Shown here: in pieces, positions 10,680-21,842 of the stretch
Position numbering within the stretch: the stretch's first letter is position 1
Layout of the letters: every line of letters begins with the position of its first letter
NCBI RefSeq assembly: GCF_018873765.1
Contig: NC_057918.1
Location: forward strand, 59,894,871-59,958,870
Origin: Telopea speciosissima
Lineage: Eukaryota > Streptophyta > Magnoliopsida > Proteales > Proteaceae
Direction of reading: 5' to 3'
Length of the DNA: 64,000 nucleotides
Notes under the pieces: generated by a model
Told to the model about the DNA's origin: nothing
Database searches by the model: none
Seen by the model: only the letters and a program-made list of their open reading frames with translations
Program-made: the position numbers and the translations under genes

Positions 10680-10834
10680 ACATTAAAGTCTACCTCTCAC
10701 CAAACCCTCACCTAACTTTGACAATGGAGGAGGCTGCCTCATAGCTTTGACAATGAAGGCAGCCTCCCTTTGTTGACAATGAAGGGAGCCTCAACAGGCT
10801 CTAATAAGACCAAAATACCCCTAAAAACTCAACA
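10680..10834 (-). repeat. Right (inverted) LTR of element A, U3 part
   Basis: On the minus strand TGTTGAGTTTTTAGGGG, then GGTATTTTGGTCTTATTAG, matching 6765-6960. It continues at 9141 on the other side of insertion A1. Confidence 0.8.
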
Positions 10835-11773
10835 GTAATTAAAGAGAATCTTAAAGGATAATTAAGTAAGCTAGAGAAAAGATAGAACAAGGAATCAAAA
10901 TTAAAGAAATGGGCGAATCTGGAATTTAGGACAGAGTTAGGATAAAGGAGAAACAAACTTAACATGGATTTAATTGTAATTTATCAAAGTCAGACCCTTA
11001 GATGTAATTAACGAAAGAAGGTTTGTTCTTCCTCCCGATAGGAAGAGGAAGGCAGAGAACAAGTTTTACTCAAATTGTTCCAGCAACAATAATACCCAAT
11101 CAAATATTGTCTAATTTCAGATTTATGAAGCTAAGTCACTGATCCCTAAGTTCCAACTAGCAAACATTCAGTTTAGCAATCTAAGAATCAATAAAGAATT
11201 CTGAAACCAGGGAAGGCGTTAACTTCAGATCCAGATTTACTGTCAGGTTGATATCTTTCACAAGAGGGGTCCTTGAAAGTATGAAATTCTGGAATGCCAG
11301 TCGCCCAAGGGCGGGCAAACTATGCCCAAAAACTCAGGCTCGAAGGGACTCATTTGAAGGTTCTGCAATCATGTCGTTGCAGGCCGAACAGTAATGACAA
11401 TAGGAAATAACCCAACAGCGATAAACAAAGCAGCAAAATAATCAAGGAAATCAGAGAATAAACAATAGTGATTAAGAAGAAAAGGAAGAGAGAGTAAGAA
11501 GGGGTTAATCTGGAAGGAGGAAGAAGAACAGAGAGGAGGGATTGCAGAACCTGTGCACTCACAGCTCTCGGCAGCACACCCATAAAAGTTTCATTCAATT
11601 TCCAAAATCCATATATATTGTTTTATAGAATAAAAGTCATAATCCTACCTTGAAAGTGAGATAGAGTTTGACTCTATATTGAACTCAAACTGAAACAAAC
11701 ACTACTCTTATCTCTATCTACGACTCTACCAAAATAATAAAAAAGAAAGTTATTCCTACGCATAACTGCATCA
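10835..11773 (-). repeat. 5' LTR of G1, outer part
   Basis: Resumes the alignment with the 1638-2823 LTR (from about position 1816) and ends ACTGCATCA at 11773. Confidence 0.8.
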
Positions 11774-12630
11774 ATGGTCATTGAATTGATGTAAAGGAAT
11801 ATTGTTAAATAGTACCCCTGTATGAGAAATGATTACACCTAAGGATATCAGAGCAATGACCTAAACACAATATCAAGACATATTCTAGTCAAACCATTTG
11901 TATTAGGGTCAAAATAGGATGAATTATGCATCATTTCTAAAAGTTAGTGGGAAAATAATTCAAACAGATTGCCTGTATATCCATTATGTTCTTTCTACAT
12001 CCATGTCTGAAACTACTACAACTGGCACTTCCTAAACCAGTGGTTCAGCTACATTCTCATGCTCCCTCACCACTTTTCTCATCTCATGTTTACTTTAATA
12101 TCAGCAGCAGCAACAACAACAACATCAATATTAAAATCTCCATCATATACCGAACGAAGGAAGATTCTAGGTTGTTGGATCTACTTCGTTCTGTTCTTTG
12201 ATTACTAATAGTTTCACCAAATTCAGTGAAGTCCTTAACATTCCCTTTGTTTGCAGCAACTCATACTAAATTGTATCAGTGTAGTGAATTAAAAAAAGAA
12301 ATAGCCACAAAGCTTACCAAGCACAAGCACATAGCATTTTCACATCTAGAACAACTCTTAACCATCACTTAGCTAAAGCAGCGTGCAATAAAACCAACAC
12401 CCAAAAAAAAAATTATAAACAACAAATGCATTCAACTTTCTAAACTTTTCCTGTTTTCATGTTTCAATCAAAATGGAAAACAAAACTGAAATTTTCTTCA
12501 TAAGGATGTAATAGCCCCAAAATTAGTAGTGCATTGTAAGGCAAAAGCTCCGAATTTGTTAAAATAGACATTTAGCACAAAATCCTCACCTTAAAACGAA
12601 AACTAAAGGACATCTCAATGCAATGCAATC
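11774..12630. other. Intergenic region downstream of OST3
   Basis: No convincing coding region. A short AGCAGCAGCAACAACAAC-type microsatellite lies at about 12100-12125. The part next to 12630 should hold the 3' UTR of the minus-strand OST3 gene; no clear polyadenylation signal was recognised. Confidence 0.4.
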
Positions 12631-13671
12631 TCATTTCCAACTCGAGGGCCAGAATCCATGAACTCCGTATCCCGTCTTCCAATTATCCAAATAAATAACC
12701 TTCTTCACAGCCCAAAATGAAACCAGAAGCGTGATAATCATAAATACTCTCTGCATCGTCACATTCCGCACCCGAACAAGAAGATGCGTTACGAAAGCCA
12801 ACAACAAACCTACAACCGTATACAAGAAGCCAATAGCGAAACCCTCCGCACCAAGCTGCATCCCTGAACCCTGATAGAAAAAGATGAGCTTCGAAGGGTC
12901 ATTCCGATCCGCCAAGAACATGGGCATCTTCCGAATTATATTATGCATTGCCCCAGAAACGCTGAAGAAGTAAACGAACACAGCAAGCGACAGCCACAAT
13001 TTGGGATCCTGAAGCAAAGTATCTCCAGCAATAAGCCTCTTCACAATGAACGGAGCTGATATCAGCACCAAGGCCAATAGAAACCCTATCTGCTTCCTGG
13101 AGAAAGGCGGAGGCCGTTCGATGGGTCCAACCGTCAGACTCGTCTTGCCCTCGACGAATTGGGCCATGGATTCCGCCATCCTGGCAAAGTCGTTCTGGTC
13201 CATAGGCTCCGAATCCTTGAGGTTCTGGATCTGGGGGCCGACATGGCGAATGTGAGGGAGAGTATTGACGGCGAAGAGGGCGAAGCTGGACTGGGATTCC
13301 TTGAACTCGATGTCGCAGAAGAAGAGCTTGGAATGGGCCGGGGTGTCCATGTTGTTCTTGATGAAAGCGGAGGCGACGAGGTCAAACTCTGCGCGGATCT
13401 CTTGGAGGTGAAGTTCATGCTTGTCGTGGAGATGAGCTGCATCGAAGAAGATGACGAGGGAGTAGGATCTGGATTTCGCAGAGGTGACGAAACGCTTGAG
13501 GCTTTGGTCATCGAGATGGATTACGCCAGATTTCGATCTGTGTTGGAGTCTCAGTAGCTCGGCCACTCGGTCCGAGTCCGAATCCGCTGAAACTCTGCAG
13601 ATAGCGAAAGAAGATGAGAGAACAAGGAACAGAAGGAGGTGAAGAAGAAGACAAGGATTCCTGATTGCCAT
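12631..13671 (-). CDS. OST3B: Oligosaccharyltransferase subunit OST3/OST6 family (346 aa)
   Basis: Subunit of the ER oligosaccharyltransferase, which transfers the lipid-linked glycan to Asn-X-Ser/Thr of nascent proteins. The OST3/OST6 subunit tunes which sites are used. Visible features: signal peptide at residues 1-29; a lumenal thioredoxin-like domain at about 45-175 with the cis-proline segment NTLPHIR (136-142); then four membrane spans at about 195-212, 226-242, 277-297 and 309-326, ending WPSSWK. This topology and the length (family about 340-350 aa) match. No CXXC redox pair is present; the equivalent position reads DAAHLHDKHEL. A single uninterrupted exon agrees with the intronless plant OST3B-type genes as I remember them. 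The start is the first Met of the frame and opens the signal peptide. The symbol is by family resemblance; OST3A is the alternative. Confidence 0.93.
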   Translation of the reverse strand: MAIRNPCLLLHLLLFLVLSSSFAICRVSADSDSDRVAELLRLQHRSKSGVIHLDDQSLKRFVTSAKSRSYSLVIFFDAAHLHDKHELHLQEIRAEFDLVASAFIKNNMDTPAHSKLFFCDIEFKESQSSFALFAVNTLPHIRHVGPQIQNLKDSEPMDQNDFARMAESMAQFVEGKTSLTVGPIERPPPFSRKQIGFLLALVLISAPFIVKRLIAGDTLLQDPKLWLSLAVFVYFFSVSGAMHNIIRKMPMFLADRNDPSKLIFFYQGSGMQLGAEGFAIGFLYTVVGLLLAFVTHLLVRVRNVTMQRVFMIITLLVSFWAVKKVIYLDNWKTGYGVHGFWPSSWK

Positions 13672-14053
13672 TTCTATTCCCTCTTCAATTTTCTACCAGG
13701 ATAGATCGAAGGAGGAAGGCTTCGTTTTTTGTTTAATTTACCAGGTAATCCGCACCCTGGACTCTGGAGTCTGGAGAGAGAGAGAGAGAAGACTATCTAA
13801 ACTGACAAAGGACGACTTTTGACACTGGCCTTAACTAACGTGCGCGCATGCTTGTATGGAGAAGTAACTACACCGTCGTGACACGGTGCTAGTGGGCTTA
13901 GGATTTGTGGGCCACGAGAAATAATTGATGGGCTACAAATAAAATGGACCTTATCCTTACACTCCTTACTAGATCAAGATGGTAAGTAAACTGAAGGAGC
14001 CCAATTGAACAAAGGTTAAGTTTTTCTTTTTCTTTTTCCCCCTTCTTTTCTTT

Positions 14054-14104
<51 letters not shown>

Positions 14105-14190
14105 TGGGATAGAAACAAAAGGTTAGGTCATTTTGCATGATGCAATGTCTCTCTCCCTACTCTCTATGCATCACTGTACTGGACTAGGGA
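13672..14190. other. OST3 5' flank and poly-T tract
   Basis: Contains a GA microsatellite (13774-13789), probably 5' UTR or proximal promoter of the minus-strand OST3 gene, and an almost pure T run at about 14058-14103. The T run could be the A-tail of a minus-strand retro-insertion, but no partner sequence was recognised. Confidence 0.45.
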
Positions 14191-14191
14191 A

Positions 14192-14400
14192 CAAATCTGC
14201 ACCGTACATACACCGGATCATTCCACACCTTGAAATGTTACTTTTTATTGTTAGACTTTAGTCATTTTTTCAAGCAAATCTGCACCGTACATGCACCAGA
14301 TCATTCCACACTTTGAAATGTTACTTTTTATTGTTAGACTTTAGTCATTTTTTCAAGTCTGCACCATAGCCACATCAGATCATTCCACACCTTGAAAATC
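14192..14400. repeat. About 84-bp tandem repeat, 2.5 copies
   Basis: Units begin AATCTGCACCGTACAT at about 14192 and 14276, and a diverged partial unit begins at about 14357. Each contains GATCATTCCACAC and TTGTTAGACTTTAGTC. Confidence 0.8.
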
Positions 14401-14539
14401 ACTTCTGTAAAAGGCTCAAACCCAAGACACCTCAACCTGAAACACCCGAGACATGTGTTTTACACTGCGATGTTGTTGTAAAAGTAAAGACCATTGCTTC
14501 TACCAAAAAAAAAAAAAAAAGTAAAGACCATTGAGATAT

Positions 14540-16080
14540 AAACTTATATGTTATAAGGAAACACAGATGATATAGGCGGAGGTGTACAACAAACCAAAGA
14601 AGGATGATGTAGGTTGAGTTTTGGCCGAGATTGTAGCTTTGCCAAAACTTGTTCTTCCTTGGATTCCTCACTGTCCTCAGGCTCACTTGGCTCTCCCACA
14701 TTGGCAACAATCATATTGGTTGATGGAATAAGAAAAGATTCCCTGGCATCCCGGGTGACTATCATTGATGGAAACATTTGTTTTGTCGTGACCTCTTTTG
14801 AAGGAACTAACAAAGTCCAGATCAAGGAGGTGGGATCAAACCCTTTTAAATCTTCTTCGAGAACATTGATTGTTTAATCATTAGGATGTTGCTCCGCCCT
14901 CAACTTGAACCTTCCTGCTTCCAGTAGGTCCTGGATAGCATGCTTGAGTGCAATGTATTCATTTGTAGGATGCCCCTTCTGGGTGTGATAGTCACCGTAC
15001 TGATCTGGATCATACTAAGATGGTGGAGGATCTTTGACCAATCGTGAAGAAACCGTGCCCAAAAGTCCCAATTTCTTCAATTCAGCATATGTAAGAGACC
15101 TGGCCACACCAAAATCGTTGAATGCACGTTGTCTTGAGTTTACCACATTCACCTCCGAGTTTTGGTGCTGATTTTGTATTGTGTGATTATCTTAACCATG
15201 TGCATTTCTAAACAACTTGTCTTCAATGCGCTTTCCTGTGGCCATGAGCGCTTCAAAAGTTTTGAGGTGTTGGTAGTAAAGGCAAAAAATGATATTCTCC
15301 ATACAGATTCTCCAGGATCATCTCCACTTATTTTTCTTTCGTCAGGCGGTTCCACATCTTGACGGCCTTCTCTCTGAACCTCATAATGAAATTGGAGAAC
15401 CCCTCAGTTAGGCCATGCCTTAATGTCTCCAACTCTTTCTGAGTGATGTCCACTTTAGTATTGTATGAGTACTGCTTTGTGAAGGCTTTCACTATCGTTG
15501 ACTATGTCTGAGTCTATGTCTGGTCCAACTGTGTCAACCATCGCAAAGCAGATCCAGCAAGTGATTAGAGGAAGTCTTGACCCATCTGATTCTCGGCAAG
15601 ATTCCAGGTCTTTGCTACAGGATCTTAGGGTCTCTAGTCGCATCAAACTTGTCGAGCTTCCATTTGAAATCCTAGGGTATCTTTCCTTCCGAATTGAACA
15701 CCAAGTCATCTTCAGGCTTCTCGTGAGTCGTGTCCTTGACAGCAATTTCAAGTTTTTCAACATTCTCCCTCATCTTATGCTCCCTTTCAGTCTCGGGATA
15801 CTTTTGAGGTGTTTCGACTACGGCATCTTCTTCTTTTTCCATCACAATCCTGGTAGGTACCTTAGACACTGTTGGGGCCACCCTGGGGGTCATAGTTTGA
15901 GTATGCTTTGACTCTCCGAAAGTAGGTGTTGTGTCTCCTTGGGACATGTCTTATACTATCTGTAAGATTTGCACCATAAGCTGCCTCATCTCTGCCATCT
16001 CAACCTGTAACTGATTCATTTGTCGACCCAACAGCATTTTAGGTGGATCACTACCTAGCGAGTCCATGGTGGTCCTATTT
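14540..16080 (-). pseudogene. Ty3/gypsy gag remnant (element G3)
   Basis: Minus-strand frames carry, in order: a start region about 15947 (MSQGDTTPTFGES), frame-broken capsid-like text at 15150-15700, then TYAELKKLGLLG (about 15090). A zinc-knuckle-like YGDYHTQKGHPTNEY follows (about 14960-15000), then HAIQDLLEAGRFKLR and an acidic linker with EPSEPEDSEESKEEQ (about 14650-14690). This order is typical of plant Ty3 gag polyproteins. Several frameshifts and stops make it non-functional, and no pol follows before 14500. Confidence 0.65.
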
Positions 16081-16089
16081 GGGAAAGGT

Positions 16090-17075
16090 CTGATATATCA
16101 GACTTTTCCTCCCAAAGTTGGGTAGAGAAAAGGAAGTTCTAAAAACCTCTGGGGATCAGATCGAATCGATTCAGGTCAGCCTATCATCATGACAGGCCCA
16201 CATGGATAACATAAATCTTTCTTGATGTGAATTGTGCTTTACAAAAGTAAGAAAATTTTTCAGGGTACAAAAAGAGCTACTATCTTTTTTTTCTTTTTTT
16301 TTTATTATATGAAATATATACAAACAAAGTTAGTTCATGTGATGGTCTCAGATACCATCACATCCAAAATGATTCGAACAAAATTGTCCTAATGGTATAT
16401 CTTATGATAATATAGAGTGCCTTTTATCGTAGGACAGTTTGAACTCTATCATTGGGCATGCCACGCCAAGCAACATGTTGTTATAACGTGAGACTATCCG
16501 AGTTTTGTTTAGGCACACTATATTATGTAAAGTATACCATTGAGAATCTTGGTCCAGAACCCCAAACAACTACAAGGTTAGCTTGTGGTGTACCCTATTC
16601 ACATATGGTCTAATTTCCTACATAATGAATGCAATGGGTGGGTTGATAAGCCATAAAAGGTCACCCTTGATAGAACCGATATACTTATCGCTTGTGCGAG
16701 TCGGGAGTACATAATTCTTTTAATTCTAGGGAGTAGATCAGTCAGTCTCAGAATATTCAAACTAGTGGTTTTTTATGTACCCAATGTACCCCACAACACA
16801 CTAGTGACCATTCTCACTTATGATTCTAAACCCGTCCAGTAAATATCAAGGGGTGTGGCTTCACCACGAATTACCCATGACTACACACGCGGTCCAACGA
16901 CTAACCACGGGGCTAAATATGTTCCCATGTTGTGTATGTGTGTGTGTGTGTGGATGAAAATGGTGTAGAAAGCGGCCATCATCCGATCTCTGAGTGTTAT
17001 ACCCGCACCCAAAAAAAAACTGTAATTTTCTAGCTAATTTTAATTTTCATTGATAGGTGTTGCGATGCTGCCAAC
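16090..17075 (-). other. Leader region of element G3
   Basis: Non-coding sequence between the gag remnant and the LTR on the minus strand, with a TG microsatellite at about 16932-16951. No other feature recognised. Confidence 0.4.
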
Positions 17076-17857
17076 TGTCGACACCTATGATCTTGGGCCG
17101 TGACAGTCAAGGGGAAAGTTTGAACTAAACGATGGGACCCACATTTTGGTGAGCAATGAGACCACCCAAAGGTAAGCTTTTAACCCAAAATGTTATGTAT
17201 GCATACCCCCTTTGAAGTCTTTGAAGTACGGGCCAAGGTCCGGTATCCTTGCCTCGTGATTTGTCCCTTTTCAATAGGGGCGGATGCAAGGGGCAGACTC
17301 AGTTGCTGTGCATCAGCCCAAGCTGTAAAACCCTAAAAGAGGTGAATTTCGAGTGGGACAGAATAACGGCTGTAATGAAGGGTTCTTCGTTATCTATATG
17401 CGGACAGAATAACAGCTGTAATGAAGGCTTCTTCATTATTTGTATGCAGACAGAATAATGGGTGAGACGAAAGCTAGAAAATGGGGCTGGTAAGATCACT
17501 CCTCAATCGCAGTAATCGACGGATCTACTCTTGGATAAGGATGAACGAAACTAGCAAAAGGGAGACTAAAAGGAATGTGGGAAGGCTCAGAAGGAGCAAA
17601 AATGGGAAAAAATGGAGGTGGAACCTACCCCCTACAGCCCCCATGGCCCGTTAACCAGCTAGCGCGATTGTTATGGTTGGGAAAGGTGAGTAACCTCCTT
17701 CAGCATTTGATAAAAGGGTCTTATAAATCATTTTTAGGGATGTGAAAGTAATATACCTTGGGTGCAGGGGCAAGAGTCCTTCTTGAGAGAGATATCGATG
17801 TCTGTCCGTGTTCTATTGTCATTATCATCGAAGGAGTGACAAAATTCAGTGTCTACA
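17076..17857 (-). repeat. 5' LTR of G3
   Basis: Minus strand reads TGTAGACACTGAATTTTGTC… from 17857 and ends GGTGTCGACA at 17076. A second, partial copy of the LTR start lies on the plus strand at 57352-57430. The sequence after the LTR (GTTGGCAGCATCGCAACACC) would be the primer site, but I cannot assign it to a tRNA. Confidence 0.6.
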
Positions 17858-17929
17858 ATAACTAACTAAACATAAACCCAAAACTAAGCCTAAACTCATT
17901 ACACAATAACACAAAACAAAAAAACATTT

Positions 17930-18640
17930 AAGCAACAAGCTAGTATAGAGCTATAAAGGACATTACTAGTTTGCTTGTAGAGATGCAAGAGAGGGAGAGC
18001 AACAATCCACACCAATGCACACAAGATTTAGAGTAGTTTGAACCAACTTGTCCTACATCCACTGCCTTGATCACGGACCAAGAATTTCTCCGCTATCCAA
18101 TTCTTTTCCCAGGATACTCAACCATGGGCTGAATACCCAAGCTACACAAGCTCTAAGGATTTCTAACCCAGATCATATAGACTAAGGCTTTTATCTCAAG
18201 CCACATAGACTTCTTTCACAGTACAAATGACTTCTTCTTTCAAGCCAGATTACGTAACCAATTAAGTTCACTATTTGATCAACTACAAGATGCTTTCCTA
18301 TAGCACTTTGCACATTTTAGTACACGTTTCAGCCCTTTCTCAAGATAATCAATCTCTTAAGCATATATACAACAACAACCTCTCAAATAGATGTAGACGA
18401 TAAAGCTTGATCTCAGTAGCTCAAAATGATCTTGTTATTTGCATTGCACACTTGCTGATTGATGTAGCCTTATTGATTTGTTTATTTATAACATTGTCAT
18501 GGAAGATCGTTATGAAAGACTGTGGCTACAGGGACATGAGATGTTCACTCTCAGACATGCATGAAAGATCGTTATGGAAGACCGCAACATCATCCATCTG
18601 AGATAACATAATCTCTTAAACTCTCAAACATTCACGGAAG
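17930..18640. other. LTR-like remnant, probably copia-derived
   Basis: The stretch AATCCACACCAATGCACAC, then AAGATTTAGAGTAGTTTGAA, then CCTACATCCACTGCC resembles a block I associate with plant copia LTRs. At 18495-18650 the phrase GGAAGATCGTTATG(A/G)AAGAC occurs three times. No ends or coding region found. Confidence 0.3.
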
Positions 18641-18659
18641 ATCATATGGAAGACCACAG

Positions 18660-19915
18660 TGGTTGTCTACGGACACTTAAATCAATAAAAGTTTGGTTGT
18701 CCATGAGTTTAGACTTAGACAATTTAGATATGCCAATTAATCTCGGTCATCCATCTCCGTTCAAGAAGACCATGGACAATAGACTTAGACTCTCTTTTAA
18801 GTCCTTTTCATGTGATGACCTCTTCTTTTCTTGGATCCCTTGGTTCATGGTCTTTCGAGCCTCCAGGACATCTGCCATGTTCACGAACTGGTAGTACCTT
18901 TCCAGTAGCTCTATCATGGTGTTGCGGTGCTCCAGAGCCATAGATCAGACGAGTTCCTTTTCCGTAATATCAATATATAGTGCGTTATACGCCGTGGCAT
19001 TGTCCAAATATTTGATGTCCAAAGATTCTTGGGTAAACCGAGTGACATAGTCACGGATCGACTCACCATCTCTTTGTCTTACTGCCAAGAGATTGACGAC
19101 AGTCTTCTTCTGCTTGATGTTGCTTTGGAAACGTAGTACGAAGGCTTTTCCTAGCTCCACAAAGCTCTTAATGGAACTTGATTTCAAGCGTGAGAACCAC
19201 GTAGTTACTGCTCCCTTCAAAGATCCAGGGAAAGCTCTGTAAGAAATCGCATCACCGTCGTCATAAATGGTCATCATGGTGTTGAATTAGTTAATGTGAC
19301 CATTCGGGTCTGTCGTCTTGCCGTACGACACGAAGTTGGGTGGTTTGAACCCCTGCGGTAACGTGGCACTCATGATTTCTGCTGAAAATGGGTGATCTCT
19401 CGGGTGGGAATGCCCAGGCAACAACGTTGGCTTGTCAAGTCTTTTGAGTCTTGCATCGAGGTCCTGTAATCTCCTTTCAAGGTTTTGGTTCATCAGTGTA
19501 CTAGACACCGTGATTTGCTAACTTGGTCTGTAATGCATCCTTTGATGGCCGTTCAGAGGGTCACAGGATGGGGTCTTCGATGCGCTCCTCAATCTGTATC
19601 CCGGGCGTCTGCTTATGCTGGCTCTCTGCATGTTGCTCTCTAGACAAAGATCTTCCAGCCCCGGTTGGGGCCAAGGTTGAGTCATGGCCCCCACATTCCC
19701 TAGAACGAGCTTGCGCTAATGGGGAATGTGTAGGGAGTGCTCCTGTTTGAAGTTTGAACAGTAGGAGTTGCTATTTTGTGGTGAGATGGTTGTGAGTTGT
19801 GATGTCCCACCCGACTCTCTGACCTTCGAGCTAAAGGCGTTGTTCGCACCAAAGGTATTTGTGGATTTTGAGCTAAATATGGCATCTGTTGTGAGAGTAC
19901 CATAAAAGGCGGCAT
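18660..19915 (-). pseudogene. Tat-lineage Ty3/gypsy gag remnant
   Basis: Minus-strand translation shows PFSAEIMSATLPQGFKPPNF (about 19350-19410) and DGDAISYRAFPGSLKGAVTTW with FSRLKSSSIKSFVELGKAF (about 19150-19260). It continues RQRDGESIRDYVTRFTQE (about 19030-19090) and VNMADVLEARKTMNQG (about 18840-18885). This is the capsid region of Tat/RIRE2-type gag. Stops at about 19280 and 18943 break it, and nothing of pol remains. The same lineage is present as a long copy at 31879-41907. Confidence 0.75.
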
Positions 19916-20326
19916 AGGAAGCCTGTTGGGACCTACTTGTTTGACAATGTCCCTAAGGAAGGCATTGGTTTGTAGGACTTGAAGTTATAGATCCCAGACC
20001 TATGCATTAGTGGCCGGTGCGTTTGGGTCCAGTATCTTTGGTATCATCATGGCTAGAATGGGTGCTGGCGGTGGAAGTTTTCCTACCGTCAGCTTAGCAT
20101 GTCCACATGCGAAGTTGCCAGCAGTTGGCGCCGTTGGCTCCGTGGCCGAATTCTCCTGGCTTGTTTGTTGTTCCACCTTTGAAGCTAACCTCCTAGAGCA
20201 ACTGGTTTTGCCAGAGTTTCCCTAGGGAGGACGTCCACTACCCCTCTCGCAGGAGGGGCTAGGTTATGAATTTGGTATCGCCCCAGTCATTGGAAAAGGA
20301 TAATCAAGTGTGTTAGATGGTAAGTA

Positions 20327-20350
20327 TCGTTCCCACAGATGGCGCCAATC
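20327..20350 (-). other. Primer binding site, Tat type
   Basis: Minus strand TTGGCGCCATCTGTGGGAAC directly after the LTR end ACGCAACA; nearly identical to the site at 32649-32669 in the long Tat element. Confidence 0.75.
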
Positions 20351-21034
20351 TGTTGCGTCAAGAAACCTCTGATGGATCCTCCAAGGATGGGACTTACACA
20401 AAATAGCAAACAAGAAAGGGAGATAAATGTCGGTGGGTACCGGCGGGGGACTCTTTGATGCCTAAGTTAGGCCTTTTCAGCAAAAAGATGAAATAGTAAG
20501 AGTTTCAAGAATGTGATCCCCTTGCATGGGGTGTTACCTCCCAATTTATAGGGTTGTTTCCCTTTAGTTGACGTGGTAACGTAAAGGTCTTGATTTGACC
20601 GATGGTGGAACCCTCCTGTTGTCAAGAGGTAGAGTGTTCCTATTTATCAGGTCATGGAGAGTCCCTATCTGATAAGGCCTCCTACGTGCCTGGGAGCCTT
20701 GTTTGGTGAGTATCAATAAATGTTCATTAATGCCATTGTGGCATGGGAGATGGTTTCCTTTGCTGGATAACCATACTTAGTGGGTGATGATGTCCCAAGG
20801 CCTTTGTTGAGTAACCATGCTTAGCGGAAGATGATGTGCCAAGGCATGTAGACTTGCCCTAGTTAGACTAATTGACCCAATAGGTGCACCAACTTCCTTT
20901 TGCTACCTTGAGTGGGTCTTTTGGCCTTTGGGATGAGTTTCGAGAGGGTATAATTTATCCGGCTTACCCAACCGACTGCCTATGCTGATGCCACATGTCA
21001 TACTATTATTGGGTGGCCATTATATGATATAATA
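20351..21034 (-). repeat. 5' LTR of the Tat gag remnant
   Basis: Ends (minus strand) GACGCAACA at 20351, followed by the primer binding site. A TATA-like CCTATAAATTGG lies at about 20540-20552. The far end is estimated at TGTATTATATC (about 21034); no partner LTR in the window confirms it. Confidence 0.55.
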
Positions 21035-21039
21035 CAAAC

Positions 21040-21842
21040 CTAAATAGAAATTTGGGGAGAAGAATAGCTTACCTTTTTTAAGGAACCCTCACACCAATGT
21101 CTAATCTTCAAGTTCCAAGCTTCAAGTTTTGGATCCTAGCCCTTTTGCTGCAGAATTATCTCAAAAACCCTTCTTTCTTCTATTTCCTTTACTCCATCTT
21201 CTCTCCATAAGCCCAATCTTCCACCAATGATGGAAGTTTTCCTCAATTTCTTCAAAACCCCTTTCAATCACACAAGAACCATTCACAATCGTGTCTCTTT
21301 TCCACTCTATCTCTATTCCTCTATTGCTATTCTTCTTACTTTCTTGTTTCCCTATTTTCTCTCCCACTTTTCTTTCTGTCTTTCCTCCCTTATCAACTTT
21401 GAATCGATTTTCTCTCATTCCCCTCCCTTCAATACGGTTTATTCCCCCTTTTAACCCTAGTTTCTTCTTAATATCCCCATAATACTCTTGTTTAAAAACT
21501 TCAATCTCGTAAAACCTTACCTTGGCCCAACTTATGAACCAAAAGTGAACCCCCTCCCCTTTTGTCCTTGGACCACTTGGGTTGCCTTCGGGCCAAACTA
21601 AATCCAATCACCAAATATACAAATAATAATAACTATTAGCTGACCTAAACTTAAATTAAGTTCATAAAATCTATAAATTAATTTAATAAAACATATGGAT
21701 TTAACTTAATGACAAATCCTCAAGATAAATTACCAATAAATTTAAACATTATGCTATTATTTCACACACACACACACACAAAATTTCAAAACTAAATGCG
21801 AGGTATTTTGAAACATAATTTTATAAAACTATGATACTAACA
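21040..21842 (-). repeat. 3' LTR of a copia remnant (far end not resolved)
   Basis: On the minus strand TGTTAGTATCATAG starts at 21842, preceded by the polypurine tract CTTGTGGGGGAT (21843-21854). It includes an AC microsatellite (21762-21780). A 148-codon minus-strand frame at 21161-21607 is basic, low in complexity and unlike any protein I know; I treat it as LTR sequence. Confidence 0.5.

Larger units (their letters stand above)
6765..10834 (+). mobile_element. Copia-derived element (A) with inverted terminal LTRs
   Basis: Left end is a plus-strand LTR (6765-7095) with primer binding site (TGGTATTAGAGC, 7096-7107), a leader, and the start of a copia gag (8721-9036). The right end is the same LTR in the opposite orientation and lacking its 3' end: 10834 down to 10680, interrupted, then 9141 to about 9037. 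Both outer ends therefore read TGTTGAG inward. Flanking pentamers ATAAT (6760-6764) and GTAAT (10835-10839) match 4 of 5; the uninterrupted LTR copy has GTAAT there (about 1815). So the whole structure appears to have integrated as one unit, yet a normal LTR element has direct repeats. It also carries two later insertions (7310-8207 and 9142-10679). Confidence 0.75.
1638..11773 (-). mobile_element. Ty3/gypsy element (G1), minus strand, heavily interrupted
   Basis: Two copies of one LTR (1638-2823, and 6588-6764 plus 10835-11773) bracket an internal region read on the minus strand. That region has a tRNA-iMet-type primer binding site (TTGGTATCAGAGCC, about 6574-6587), a gag beginning at 6548, a gag core at 3942-4317, a retropepsin at about 3550-3700, and a polypurine tract (GACCGGGGGAGT, about 3136-3147). 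Reverse transcriptase, RNase H and integrase are missing: only about 400 bp separates the protease from the polypurine tract. Four later insertions interrupt it. Outer flanks are ATGAG (1633-1637) and ATGGT (11774-11778), a weak match for a 5-bp target duplication. The element is dead. Confidence 0.8.

Noticed and set aside
13159-13557. 132-codon plus-strand frame opposite OST3
   Set aside because: Shadow of the GC-rich coding strand of OST3; no independent protein features.
21161-21607. 148-codon minus-strand open frame
   Set aside because: Basic, repetitive composition, no motif, and lies within probable LTR sequence complementary to a pyrimidine-rich stretch.
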